This document shows, one piece after another, positions 43,411 through 55,755 of a stretch of 64,000 nt of DNA. The stretch's first letter is position 1, and every line of letters begins with the position of its first letter. The stretch lies in the NCBI RefSeq assembly GCF_003086295.3, contig NC_092055.1:121201192-121265191 (forward strand), read 5' to 3'. The notes under the pieces were generated by a model. The model was given only the letters and a program-made list of their open reading frames with translations. It made no database searches and had not been told where the DNA came from. This DNA comes from Arachis hypogaea. Lineage: Eukaryota; Streptophyta; Magnoliopsida; Fabales; Fabaceae. Both the position numbers and the translations under genes were made by a program.

Positions 43411-43748
43411 AAATTCATCACCTCGACTGTGAACGGCCTAGGGGAGCTTTCTAGGTTGTCATCCTCGTCTTCTGGCCGAGCTTTTTCATTATGCTCGGGT
43501 TGCTCTTCTTCGTGCCGAGCAGTTTCATAGACGTGCGTCGGCCCTGACTGATGCCCGGCTTCTTCTGTTCGTTCTTGTCGATTGTTGTTGTTTTCAATTC
43601 GGGTGTTATTCAAATTAGCAATCTGATTTGCCATTCTTTGGTTCTCCTCGGCCATGCGCTGGTTGGCTTGCCATAACTCGGTCACCATCTGAAGGAGTTC
43701 AGATGGTGTGGGTGGAACTTGTTCATCCATGACTCCAAGCGAGAACAT
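43411..43748 (-). pseudogene. TE6 gag N-terminus, truncated
   Basis: A minus-strand open frame starts near the PBS; the likely start is MDEQVPPTPSELLQ at 43,730 (the track Met is six codons earlier). Residues 15-45 form a Gln/Asn/Glu coil (QANQRMAEENQRMANQIANL), then an acidic linker (HNEKARPEDEDDNLESS) and PRPFTVEVMNF, a block that in Tat gag leads into the core. At about 43,410 the homology stops and LTR sequence of TE5 in the other orientation begins, so the rest of TE6 is lost. Confidence 0.65.
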
Positions 43749-43782
43749 CGAGGCCGATGATATATTGAAAGAATTATATTCT

Positions 43783-43801
43783 CGGCCCCACGGTAGGCAC
43801 T
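43783..43801 (-). promoter_or_regulatory. TE6 primer binding site
   Basis: The sense strand reads AGTGCCTACCGTGGGGCC after AACAATT, the usual LTR-to-PBS layout of Tat/Ogre elements. Confidence 0.65.
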
Positions 43802-43804
43802 AAT

Positions 43805-44265
43805 TGTTCTTGTATGGATACCTAAAGGGGGAGCTCGGCTCCTAGGAATCAACGTCGAGTTGTTATCTTCGGTGCCGATCTTTGAGCCTTGGGGAAGTCT
43901 GAGCTTCACTCCGAGGGGATGTCCAATTGTGCATAGCGTGAGCAAGAAATAAGGGAGGAGTGTGCCTACAAAGGCACTCTAAAACTTAAGTTAGTATTGA
44001 GAATTCAATGTGTTCTCTAGGGATAGAAGACCATACCTTTTATGAGTGAAAATGGACAGGTCGGTTATGTTTCCGTTTCATCGTCTGAATTGAAGAGTAA
44101 TAATTGGGTGATAAAATCTAATCGGACGTTTCGTTTCTAAGATATCCGTTGAGATTATTTGAACTGCCGAACTATAACGTCAGCTTGCCGAGTATTAACG
44201 TGGATAATACCGAATTATGATAGATAATACCGCGTTATGATGTTGGATTTGTATCGGCCGGATCA
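43805..44265 (-). repeat. TE6 5' LTR
   Basis: 461 bp from TGTTCTTGTATGG to TCGGCCGGATCA, so the sense strand reads TGATCCGGCC...CAAGAACA. It resembles the solo LTR at 51,550 in both termini. The flank AAAGT follows; the matching left copy is lost with the deleted 3' half. Confidence 0.75.
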
Positions 44266-44284
44266 AAAGTAATAAAGAATTGAT

Positions 44285-44326
<42 letters not shown>

Positions 44327-46272
44327 TTAAATTAAAAAATAATTATGAAAATACAATTACATATTAAAAAAATTACAAAAATAGTTAAAATTAATTTGGT
44401 TAGAAAACTAACTTTTATTTAACTAACAAGAGAATAAAATATATAGTAGATGACCAACGATTAGTTTCTAATTTTTTTTCTCTATTTCGAATATATATAA
44501 TTCACCCTATTAATAAAATGAATGACTTCTAGTATTCCTTTGATCCCTTTAATTATGCTTTAATCTGTCCCTAATCAGCTAATCTTGTGAAACTTCCAGG
44601 AACCGAGGTTTAATCTGTCACTAATCCTGTGAAACTTCCTGGAACTGAGGTCACACTTAAAGGTAAGTAGTGCTCTTATAAAAAATTTGCAAACACCAAA
44701 CAGCATGTGGTAATTTCTTTAATATAATAAAGCGGAGCATTTTTTAAAATAGAATATGATTACTTAATGAAAATATGATACATGGAGTGATTTTAGTGTT
44801 TAGTAAAAAATTATTTCAATTCAACAAATAAAACTAAATTTAATCAAACAATAATATTATTTTAAGTATTATATTCTTATTATCGAAAATATTTAATAAT
44901 AAAAAAATCAATCAAAAACAATCACAATTTATTTTATTTATTATTTATTAATTATTATAATAATTAATAAATATTAAATAAAATAAATTTTAATTATTTT
45001 TTTGTTTTTCTAGTATTACGCTAATTATTCATCAGACATATTCCTTCCTAAAAAATGTTTTCGTTGCATAGAGCATCCACCGAACAACAGAGCCTTTTTA
45101 GTGGCAATGACGTTGTGAAAGCCGCAATTAATTAACTAGCTAGCAGCAACAACGGCATGCTCAATTGCTCATCATCATACAAGTCAATATCATTATCATA
45201 TTATATATTTTATAATATCATAATCCCATATATAAATACAAAAAAGTACTAATTATTACACCTTAAATTATATATATATTTTACATCATCATTATTACTG
45301 AATAATGCAAACTTCATGATTACACCAAACTTTATCGTTTTATTATAACAAAAATATTATTTATATTTTAAAATTAATTATTAAAATTAATTATTATATA
45401 TATATTATTTGATTTATTTTTAATATATATTTAACTTATTTTTAATATATATTTTATATTTAATATATATTTTATATTATAATAACATTAATTTTAGTGT
45501 ACATATAATATATGATTGATATTATAATCGAATAATTGACAATGTCTTATAGCTTTTACCTTTATTATTGCAATTCCGCTTCAATTCTTGTCTCCCAATC
45601 AATTTTCCACCACATGAACTACCTTAGCTTTTTGGTTTCTTATTGTTACTATTTACTAGTGTTGGTTCTATCATATTCCGTAGCTACCTCATAAGGGTTT
45701 GGCAGTGGTGGCAGTACATTTTCGTTAAATATATTTATGAAAAGAGTTCTTACACACACCAACTAACATAATAAACTGAGACACGTTCTGGGGATTTATG
45801 ACTGCAACTACTGTAAGTAGCTGCTTCTCCCAATTTATAAACTACCAAACCAACACACGCAAAAATATTGGCCCCATTACAACAGGTTTTAATTGTGTGT
45901 GATTTTACTTGGAACTGGCTCAGCTTGTTTTCATTTATTAAGAATCAAGAGGGGATATATGTATATTGGTACTAGTGTTGCTATTTCAACAATTCAACCA
46001 ATGCAAACAATTGTTATATTGTTGATTTATGTAGGATATTGTGCAAAATGAAAACCAAACTAAATTAATTAAAATTATTGAGGGTGTTACAAATCATACA
46101 GCCAGCTCCGATCCTGCGCAATTTTATTTCGTCGTGTGATGAAGTGTCTTAGTCAAAGGTTTTTCTAGCTTGTTGAAAATAATTAGAGTTTGAGTAGTTA
46201 CTATGCATGGAATATAATAATAATATATTTATTTTGAATAATTTGAAGTTCTTAAGTGGTGCTAGAATAGAA

Positions 46273-46363
<91 letters not shown>

Positions 46364-47644
46364 TTCTTATTCTATTAGAATTATTTGTATCTAATATGAT
46401 ACCGAAAACTAATTAATTCAAGAGATAGAGTTACATTATCAAATACTTTTGAAATCTATGTTCCCAATAATAAGTAAATTATTCTAGCATCTTTTTTTAT
46501 ACGAAAATGAATATAGTTAAAAAGGTAGAAGTGATCAGTATTCGCTAACAAAATGTTTTTCTCTTACAGTGATGGGTGCTTGAATTAAACCCTTTTTTAA
46601 TGGGTTGAAATATAAACACATACATATTATTAAATATATGTGTAAAAATAGGTTTTATATTCACATTATTTATGACATTCATTTTAAAATAGCTAAATAT
46701 TTGAAAGTTAAACATAACTATGTTATTATGACAAGTTTTTATCTACATCGTCAATTTTAAATTACATTATCATCAACTTAAAAATAAATCATAGATGCAT
46801 GATTCTTTAATTTTTTTTTTTTTTTTTTGCACAGAATCTTCCAACTCAATAAATAAAGAACTAATTCATTGTAGAGTTAAATCTCATTTAAGGATTTGCT
46901 ATGGGTAATACTCTGATCTAATTTGTTGACTTAACATGATATGTAACTCATCACATTAATCGTTTCTTTTTATTTATATTTTGCCCTAAAGCATGGCTTG
47001 ACGTATTTTTAGCTGATATTAACTGTCTAATTTTTTCCGTTTCTTACTACGAAAACTTATATATTAAGAAATAAGAAGCTAAACGTATTAGTTAATGCTT
47101 ACATGGTAATAACAGCAAATTCGCTGCTGCTGCTGCTACATATGTCTACCTCAATAAATAACATACAAATTCACATTAAAAAAAATGAAAACAAAGTAAG
47201 AACAAACATATGAGAATGACTTAGAATTATTATTAGTTATAACGTGTTTATCTTAATTAGTTTTAAATGATTAAAGTATCAAAACATGAAAACATGATAT
47301 AAGTGAGTGGAAGAATTAAAGCTTCTTTTTTTTCCCCTAGCTAAAAGATCAGATACATCCTCCAGAATTCAACTTCGAATGATCTAACACTTCAAAATTA
47401 AAGAGAAGGGTGAATTTTTAATTTGGAACAAAGCTATCTATTTTAAACATGTAAATTAATCTTTCAACATATGTAAAATAATTACGAAACCCACTCACAC
47501 ATGTTGCTTTTATATATTACACTACAAGCTTGTAAAAGATTAATTTACATGTTAATTAAGAAAAGCTTAAACCTCAAAACTCTCGATCGAACACGTCCAA
47601 TCACCAACTGACACGTGGACGCTCAAAATTCTAACGTACACATA
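44266..47644. other. AT-rich intergenic DNA
   Basis: I see no gene. (TA)n at 44,288-44,322 and 46,277-46,356; a 40-50-bp tandem duplication at about 44,561-44,652 (TGTGAAACTTCC(A/T)GGAAC); a poly-T run near 46,808-46,828. ORFs over the TA run are artefacts. Confidence 0.7.
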
Positions 47645-48265
47645 CTAGCAACAATGATCCAACCATTTCTGCAACCTTAGATCCCTATAAAACCTCTCGA
47701 TGAACTCCTCCGCCGCCTCATCCACCCGGAACTCCTCCTTCTCCTCCTCCACTGCCAAAGAAGAAGCCGCGGACGGCGATCCCGCAGCTGCAATCTTCAC
47801 GCGCCTCCTCACCGGATAGTAATGCCTCACCAGCGCATCGCTCTCCCCGCCGCCGCGACACATCCTCGCAAACTTATGAGCCTGCGGGGAATGCCTCCCT
47901 CCATGTACCGTAGCGATCGGGGAGAGCCTTCGCCTGGCCGCATAATAAGACGGCCGCGGCGGGCTACCGCTGCAGCTGAACTGGTAATCCAAAGGAGAAA
48001 CAAACTCCGTGGCCGCGTCACCACGACATGTGAGTGCTTCATGGTGACGCGCCACGGCGTTGTTTAGCGACTTCCCTATACTCTTCCCCCTTCTCATAAA
48101 ATCTTGCATGTTGATGTTACTCTTGGAGACTCCGTTTTGGATAAGGAAGCCTATTAAACGCACCGTTTTGCAAGCCTTCTCCGCCACAATTGGTTGGTCC
48201 ATGCACGTGATATCAGCCACGTTATTAGGGAATTGTGGTGTCGATGTGGATTTGTGTGGTTTCAT
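47645..48265 (-). CDS. DUF761 domain protein, 206 aa, single exon
   Basis: An intact intronless gene in an otherwise AT-rich region; its coding DNA is clearly more GC-rich than the flanks. The C-terminus has the DUF761 (PF05553) signature VDEAAEEFIERFYRDLRLQ at about residues 180-198. The N-terminal half has a conserved-looking block KTVRLIGFLIQNGVSKSNIN and a basic stretch; the middle is Ser/Pro/Arg/Gly-rich (SPPRPSYYAARRRLSPIA). No signal peptide or membrane span is seen. The family is plant-specific and poorly characterised; members are often stress or light responsive. The chosen Met is the first in frame and lies about 130 bp from a TATA run on the minus strand (48,392-48,411). The biochemical role is unknown. 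Confidence 0.88.
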   Translation of the reverse strand: MKPHKSTSTPQFPNNVADITCMDQPIVAEKACKTVRLIGFLIQNGVSKSNINMQDFMRRGKSIGKSLNNAVARHHEALTCRGDAATEFVSPLDYQFSCSGSPPRPSYYAARRRLSPIATVHGGRHSPQAHKFARMCRGGGESDALVRHYYPVRRRVKIAAAGSPSAASSLAVEEEKEEFRVDEAAEEFIERFYRDLRLQKWLDHCC

Positions 48266-48389
48266 GATGTTATAGCTTGGTAGTGTTGTATATGTACTAG
48301 AAAAAATATATATAAGGGGTTATTATAGACTTACTATGTTATCACATTCACACACACAATAAGCTAATAATGTGGTACAATAAGTTATA

Positions 48390-48413
48390 AGGTGTGTATA
48401 TATATATATAAGG
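48390..48413 (-). promoter_or_regulatory. Possible TATA box of the DUF761 gene
   Basis: CTTATATATATATATACAC on the minus strand, about 130 bp upstream of the start codon. It is a microsatellite-like TA run, so it is only a candidate. Confidence 0.4.
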
Positions 48414-49178
48414 ACAAGGTGAGGGAATTAAGTGAAGAGAGTTGGTTTGTGGGGAGAGGAATTTAAAGGAAAGCAAATAAGAAGAAAAAAGAAAGAAGAA
48501 AAGGTAGCTAGGATAAGGCCGGAGAAGGAGGAACTTAGATTGATGTTATTTTTGTTATTATTGATGTTTTGGATATTTATATAAATATATAATATATGGT
48601 TGCTAGTGATAGACTAATCATGACATTTTTATTGTACATGCCTTCTTTTATCTTTAAACTTTTTTTTTCTTTTTTTTTTTTAACTACCTTTTACTCTTTC
48701 CTTGTTATTGGATTTTCTTTTGTTATCATTGTGTTAATATTTAATTCATTTTCATATGTGTGCACATATTCCTTTTCCTTTTGTATGTCCCTTTTTTCTT
48801 CTTCTTAAAATTGTTTATATTAATTAAAGTAAAGGTCTGTGAAGAAGTCCTTGTCTTTGTGTGGTGCTAAAGGTTTTAATGAGCATCAAATTAAAATGGG
48901 ATAGAGTTTTGCTTTCCTAAATATGATGTGTGTAGAATATGTTGTCAATTCACACATAACTTAATATTAAATGAGATTTGAATTCCATTTAAATTAGGTT
49001 TATGTCCTATTCTCTTATTTTTCTTTAAAATAAAAAATAATAAAGATAGAGGAATATAACAAAAGGCGAGCATAGAATTTTAAACTCCCATAGAATACAC
49101 GAAATTCATTCTACTTTAAATTTTGGATTCATCAACTACTTAACTAGACATTATATTGAATAATAAATAATATATGTG

Positions 49179-49222
<44 letters not shown>

Positions 49223-51544
49223 GAGTTAAGAGATAATGCTAAATAATTATCTTGTGATGATCATTTATTTGGAGCTTGAATAAGTAAAGTAACTAACTAT
49301 TATAATGATCTTTATCATTCTACACTAAACATGCATATTTAAAAATTAATAAAAAATTATTATAAAATATATCCGATTTGTAAATGTGCGGATCAGGTCT
49401 AAATTATAAAAAAAAATATAGATATTGGATCCGATTCGATGATTTTATTGCGGATCGAATCAAAATTTTGAATAATCCAATCCACATTAATCCCCTATTT
49501 GCTTCTAATACATTTCTTATCTATTTAATAAATTTTCTTTTTATTTTAAATTGTCAAAGATAGTATTTTAATTTATATTCCATTAATTAGATCTTTAAAT
49601 ATCTCTACTTCTTTTCAATTATCTTGCACTTGTATATATAAACAAACCAGCTAAACATAAACTATCGTTAGAACTTTCGTAGATTATGCATACCAATGTT
49701 TCTTCATAAACCGCTACACAGCCTCTAGCAGTTTCTACTCAATACTTTTTCCTACTTAATCCAGCTAACCTGTAACGGATTATGTTCAAGTTAAAACCAC
49801 TATAGACAGTAATAGTTTACATAAAGTAAAAAAAGTTGCAAACATGTCTTCTTTATAAGAAAATTGCAATTGGATAAATTCCAAACCCATTCATTTTAAT
49901 TATGTAACTTGCCCATAATATAATGGTCATTATATATCTTATTTAATTTATATTTTTGCGTCAATTATATATTTGTCATTATTATTTGTTATTATCTACT
50001 TCAATGTCGTCTGCAAGCTCTGTCAAGTTGTTCTATGAAATCCAAAAAATTTTCAGTTTAGATCGTCATCTCCATGAGATAAATTATTCTAGTTTTATTC
50101 AATTTGACTTATTATTATTTTTTTGTAAGATTTTTCTTTGTTTTTCAACCATGCACCATTGGATGTGTTCAACACATTGTTTTAAAAAATCCTATTTTTT
50201 ATTATGATGTCCTGCTTTTGGACATCTTTGTATTTTATTTTTCAATAATTAATAAAATATAATCTACTACCTTAAAAACAAAAGAATGACAATTATATAT
50301 TTTTTTGCGCCTATTAAAAAAGTCATTACCAATAATTATATAATTGCTACTAAAACTTTTTAATAATAAAATATAAGACGTCTATTATCTAGGATAAATA
50401 TATTAGTAATTATATTTATTATCATTAAAAATATAATAAATAACCATTAAAAATGATCTTCTTAATAGTGAGTTTACCTTGGCCAACTTGAGAATAGTTA
50501 GATTGGAATTATTAAGTTGAACATGTATAGTATAACTGAGTATAACCACCAACCCAAACTGCTGGTGGCGACTTTGTTACCCCTCTGAGTGGTCCCAATT
50601 ACTCATCTGTGTTAGTGTGGTCTTGTGGACCCACCTTGGTATATATGTGTTGAAAACTTGATATCACTAGTGTAATATATAAAATTTAAAATATAATTAT
50701 AAATTAGTGAGATATTTTCTTTTATCTGTCAATTATTATTATAAAAATCATGAAATAATATAATTGATATGTGTCAAGAAAAAGCAATAGTGACTCTCAG
50801 TCACAGATTACGCACACAATTATTATAAATAAGTAATTAATTTATTAATTATGAATGCATTACAGTGGAGGAGGAGGCTTCAAATGAAAACTTTGGGTAG
50901 GCGTGAGTTTTCCTTTATCCCTACATTATCCATATTTAATTTCCAACTTAGATGTAAAAGTAACACTAGGCAACATGTATAATTGGAGCACTTTGTTTAT
51001 TTTATTTCCGACCATGGCCTACGGTAATGATGATAGTATCAATTACGAATCCCATGTAGCTTTTAGCCTTTTGTTTAGTCTCTCATCATGACTAGTACTA
51101 GTACTATTATGCATTTATAATTATATGTTTGTTAAGTAACTGAATTCCATTATGTTATTTAATTTCTGGTAAAAGTCTTCTGCTTGTTCATATCGAAAAT
51201 AGTCACACACAAGATTCGTTATACAATATTCTACCACTTTCTATATGTTTAATTTATCAATGTCGAAATTTAATTTCATATTTTCTAGTGATCCATGATA
51301 TGATCATTAATATTAATAGGTTATCTATGTATTGCGTTAGTGTCTTGTGTGCGTATTATATATGTTGAAGATTTCACGGTCTTCCCTTATTATACTTGAT
51401 ACTAGAGAATGATATTGATATATGAAGAGTACCCGTTAATTTATGTTTATTTGTTTTTTTATATAAATAATCAAAATATTTTATTATTAAGAATTTGACT
51501 AATATTAATTAGATTTATTAACATTTCATAAAAGAACAATATAC
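48414..51544. other. AT-rich intergenic DNA
   Basis: No gene is supported. It has a (TTA)n run at 49,181-49,222 and T-rich stretches. Short ORFs at 48,596, 49,956 and 50,903 are leucine/phenylalanine-rich readings of AT-rich DNA. Confidence 0.6.
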
Positions 51545-51549
51545 CCTTT

Positions 51550-51929
51550 TGTTCTTGCTTGATGATTGAGGTATAACTCATCTTTTAACTTTTTACTTCG
51601 AACTTCTTTATCTCCGCTCCGAGCTTCTTATACAAAAGAGATACACCTAGATGCAGAATGAATAAAAATAGGGAGAGATACTTGCAAAAGACACTCCGAT
51701 GGTTAAGTCAGTATTTTATAAACTTATTCTAAATTGATATTCAACTTACCTTAAAATGAATTCCTCTCTTTCTCTTATATGGAAAGTTCGTGATTCGAAG
51801 TTGTCTTTTACTGAATTATAGTGGTAACTTGTGAAAATCATAATGTTTTAATTTGCCGTTATGATTTTAATAGCCGACCTATAACGTATATGCCGAGTTT
51901 TTTATAACCGACTTATAACGGCCATATCA
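51550..51929 (-). mobile_element. Solo LTR C, Tat-like
   Basis: 380 bp from TGTTCTTGCTTGATG to GGCCATATCA, with an exact 5-bp duplication CCTTT at 51,545-51,549 and 51,930-51,934. The termini match the TE6 LTR and the palindrome at 39,410. No internal sequence. Confidence 0.9.
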
Positions 51930-51934
51930 CCTTT

Positions 51935-52516
51935 AATTACACGAGCTGAGAACATAATCTCTTCATTGAAATGAGTTATTTTACCCTCGAATGAATTTTG
52001 TGGCCCTATTTAATATTCAAAATATTTTTAATAATTGTAAGCAACATACCTACCTAGGTACAGGGTGTTAAAATTTAAAATGGTGGTCCTATCAATATTA
52101 GTGAATGCTGATCTACAAACACTATTGATATACAAAGATGAGTTGGTGTCAGTGTGGTTTTAATGTTGTTGGGTTTCTACTTCAAGAACACGTATATGAT
52201 CCGCATAGAAAACCAGACAACAATGCCATGTCTTTTTCACTTGGTCAGCACCATGATTTCTTCCAACAACTAATTCTCTATTTCTGTCTTCAGCAGCCAA
52301 GTTCCAATTAATATGCTTCCAATATGGATCAACATCTCTGTACATTGTTGTGCATTATCATTATTATTATTATTGTTATTATTATTATTATTATTATTAT
52401 TAGAACAATATAAAACAAGTAGGTTATGTCTATTGATATCACTTACTTTTTACACGCATAGTAACAGATGAGGTGTATTTTGGTATAAAAAAATAGGGGT
52501 GACTACTTGTAAATAA
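51935..52516. other. Intergenic DNA with (ATT)n
   Basis: No supported gene. (ATT)n at 52,359-52,402. A 61-codon minus ORF (52,160-52,345) has mixed composition but no family I recognise. Confidence 0.5.
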
Positions 52517-53043
52517 GGGTAAATGTTTAAATTTATCTTGAAAGATTGTTTGTTTTTCAAATTGGTTCTCAAAATTTTTTTTAATCAAATTCGTCCTTCA
52601 AAGATTTTAAATTAATCGCATTAGTCCTTCTATCATTTCTTTTATTCGATGTCAAAATTTGTTTATATGGCACATTAAATAATATTACAACACACATATA
52701 GGAGTCTTAATTGACTGTTAACACGATAAGTTTATGAAATTATATCAAATCAAAACCTAATTGAGGAGAGAACTTAAGGCATTGAAATTCCTCAATTTAG
52801 AGTTTATATGACCTAATTTCATAAATTTACTATGTTAGCCGCCAATTAAGACTATTAAGTGTGTATTGTGATGTCACTTAACATGTCACATCAATAAACT
52901 TTGACACCGTTAGTAACAGAAATAACATAAGAACTAAAATGACTAACTTAAAATTTTCGAAAAACGAATTTGATTAAAAAAAAATTTTGGAGACTAATTT
53001 AAAAAATAAATAATCTTTCAAAAACTAATTTGACCATTTATTC
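52517..53043. mobile_element. Foldback MITE, MULE-like, 527 bp
   Basis: Left end GGGTAAATGTTTAAATTTA, right end complement GAATAAATGGTCAAATTAG. The arms pair imperfectly over about 250 bp each (for example AGTCTTAATTG and CAATTAAGACT around the centre). The 10-bp direct repeat TTGTAAATAA at 52,507-52,516 and 53,044-53,053 fits a 9-10-bp Mutator-type duplication. No coding capacity. Confidence 0.85.
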
Positions 53044-53053
53044 TTGTAAATAA

Positions 53054-54178
53054 GTAAAAAACACTAACACTCAAGTCAGTTAAAATAAAATAATAACTTC
53101 GCAGAATATTTATGATTTATAATATGCCCTTAACTTCTTGGAGTTTCAATTTATTGGTGGACATCTAATTGTTTATTTTTTCAAATCTTCGACCATCGAG
53201 TTATAAATAATTATAATGGGAATAAAATATTTACCCATTTTCAAATTATAACGAAAATATGACCGTTGCTTTTGAGTCAGTAATCGATTATGATCGAGTT
53301 ATAATAATTGGGTCATAGTCTCCAACCTTTGACATGACAAATTTTGAAAGAGTCAGGTTGAGCTTTGATTATAAGAGGAGTTATATAATTTAGTTGAAAA
53401 TAAAGGAATGTGAGCCCCCAAGCTCAACTGGTACTTTGGAAATAAAAATTACGACAATGTTAAGCTTTTCATAGGGATATGCATCATTAGTTCATTACTT
53501 AACGTTTGGGCCGTCAAAATAGATCAAATTCGTCGGACCAACCTCTTTACCAGCTTAAATGAGCCGGCTCTTAAGATGGATTGGATTGAATTGAGTTGTA
53601 TGAGTTGAATTGAAACCATTTTATACAACTTTTTCCCCATGAAATATTGAATTTCCTTAAACAAAGATTTCAAAGACAAATAAACATCCAATTCATACAT
53701 AGCAGAGCACTAAATCCAAGGAACCCATAATAGGCCTAATTGAAAAGAGGTTAGCATCGACCCACTAGTTCATTGCAGCCACTTTGGAAGTATTTCACAA
53801 TATTGCATTGGAAATTTTGCATCACTCGCTTTTTGAACTATAAATTCAGTACGAATTGTAGTTTATAAATTATGTGATCCACCGTATGAAAAAAGAAGAG
53901 AGTAACATAAGGTAGCTTATACATCGTGATTGCATTCAAAGCCAACATCCAAGATAAACTGAATCAAGATGTGGATAGTTAATTAGCACAAGGACAAATA
54001 TGCAATGATTATTAGGTTAACGTCTTCCACTTTCTATAGAGATTTCACATTGAGGACAAAGGCAAGACAAGTTCTATAATTTAAGAAATCAAATTAAAAG
54101 TTTATACATCAAAAGGTAGTTGTCTAACCCGAAACAGTAAACGGTGTGTGATGATTCCAGCCACAAGTAAACTGCAGT
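53054..54178. other. Intergenic DNA with a possible LTR remnant
   Basis: No gene. Positions 53,411-53,430 read GAGCCCCCAAGCTCAA, the complement of a Tat-type PPT; the sequence to the left (about 53,110-53,410) may be a decayed LTR with GAGTTATAA words. The rest is the downstream flank of mS33. Confidence 0.4.
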
Positions 54179-55755
54179 TTATTTGTTGCGTTTGGCTGCA
54201 CGCCTGCCTTGGCCCTTCTTTGGTGGTCCTTTGCCACGTCGCTTCAACATTTCAAGTTTTGATAAACGCCTAGAAAGAACGAGATAACATAATCATCAAA
54301 TTCCTAGAATGAGTGCAAATAATTTTGTTCTTTTTATCTATCACTCCCACTTTAAGGTCCATCTTTGAATCAATGTCATTGATCTGGTCCAAGGATATAC
54401 CAAAACATGATATAACGGATAAAAGAGAAAAAAGAATAATAAATGATTTTGATTGTAACATTCAAGGATTAAAGGGCATCCTTTAAAAATTGCAGATGCT
54501 TAAATCCTAGACATTCATAAATTTGCATCACAATAGTGCACTTTGGTGCAAAACAACACAGCCAACTTCACAACGGAGGCCACAAACCTTGCTAGATTAA
54601 ACTATCAAATAAGTTTGCATATTGAGGAAAAAGTAGAGCACTTTTAGCTAAGTTAATAGAAAAAAATACCATCATTGATAGAAGATCATTTCTAACTTCA
54701 TTAACTTGTAAAAAAGCTTAAACTAAATAAGAGATGCATTGTTTAGCCATCTGTCATTTCTATTTAAACAAGAAGCTCAGATATATATAGTCTAATTGGG
54801 ATAACACAAATATCTGAAAAATGTGACAAAGGAAGAAGATAACATTTTTCCCTTGGGAATTAAAATCTCAAACAATCAAATGGTGACATCAAATTTATTC
54901 ATTTATTCACAGTATCAATTTTCACTTTTAATGTTAAGCAGTTAAGGTAGTGTAAAAATTATACAGAAATTGTTGTCCACACTACACATCATTGCACTCA
55001 ACATCCAAAATTAATGGAGCTCATTCACCATACTTAAATAACCTCAACCAAACAGATCAAGGTACAGAAATAGTTGATCCATCTAATATTGACTGATATA
55101 GATACATGAAGTTAAGTAGCAGCTACAAAATGTACACCTGGTTAGACTAAAGAATATCAAAATCTATAAGTAAGTCATTGTTGAAAACTCGTTAATATTA
55201 ACCAACTAATAACTCATGTAATGACCTTTTATAATACTTTGATTACATGAACCATTCAAAAACTATAGCCCCATCTAATAATTTATTTTTTTAATAAGTC
55301 AAAAACAAAAAACTTTATAACACCATTTATTTCATTGATAAAAATAAGAACACCGCATTAATTCACACATGCTGAAAAATCACATCAAACCCCAAAAACA
55401 AAAAAATAGAACGAAAACTTTCAGAGACAAAATCACAAACACATAGTGGGCATTGTGAAAATTGAACTAAAGTGTGGAACAGAGTGTGAGCGAAAGTAAT
55501 GAGGGAGAGAGAAGGTACTTACTCTTGTTCTTGACGAGCCATGACCAGAGGGTCATCCTTTTTGATGTCGTAAGGGTACCATTGCGCTACCTTCTCGCCG
55601 AAGAGCTTTTGACGGAGAATCTTGTGGGCCGATTTCTGGCCCGTTGGGTTCAGCTGGTGGCCAAAGATTCGGGCCCGAGCTTCCGTGACTCCTTGCTTGA
55701 TGGCTGACCCTACTAACAGCTTCAAACCACCACCACCACCACCACTACCAGCCAT
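54179..55755 (-). CDS. MRPS33: Mitochondrial ribosomal protein mS33, two exons
   Basis: Nuclear gene for a small protein of the mitoribosome small subunit. Exon 1 is 55,523-55,755 (MAGSGGGGGGLKLLVGSAIK, then GVTEARARIFGHQLNPTGQK, KILRQKLFGEKVAQWYPYDI) and ends at a consensus donor (AAGA then GTAAGTACC). The intron is 54,270-55,522 (1,253 bp, ending TTTCTAG). Exon 2 is 54,179-54,269 and encodes RLSKLEMLKRRGKGPPKKGQ plus a basic tail before TAA. The predicted length is 107 residues, in line with plant mS33. The EARARIFGH...NPTGQKS core and the basic GKGPPKKGQG tail are family marks. A poly-Gly stretch at residues 5-10 comes from a CCA repeat. The gene looks intact and is probably constitutively needed. 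Confidence 0.95.
54270..55522 (-). other. mS33 intron
   Basis: GT-AG intron of 1,253 bp in phase 2, AT-rich, with no gene inside. Splicing joins GA from exon 1 to G of exon 2 to make Glu. Confidence 0.88.

Noticed and set aside
46207..46416. ORF of alternating Tyr-Ile
   Set aside because: Translation of the (TA)n run.
52160..52345. Minus ORF of 61 codons with mixed composition (MYRDVDPYWKH start)
   Set aside because: Looks more protein-like than its neighbours, but I recognise no family and it has no promoter or continuation. It may be a gene fragment.
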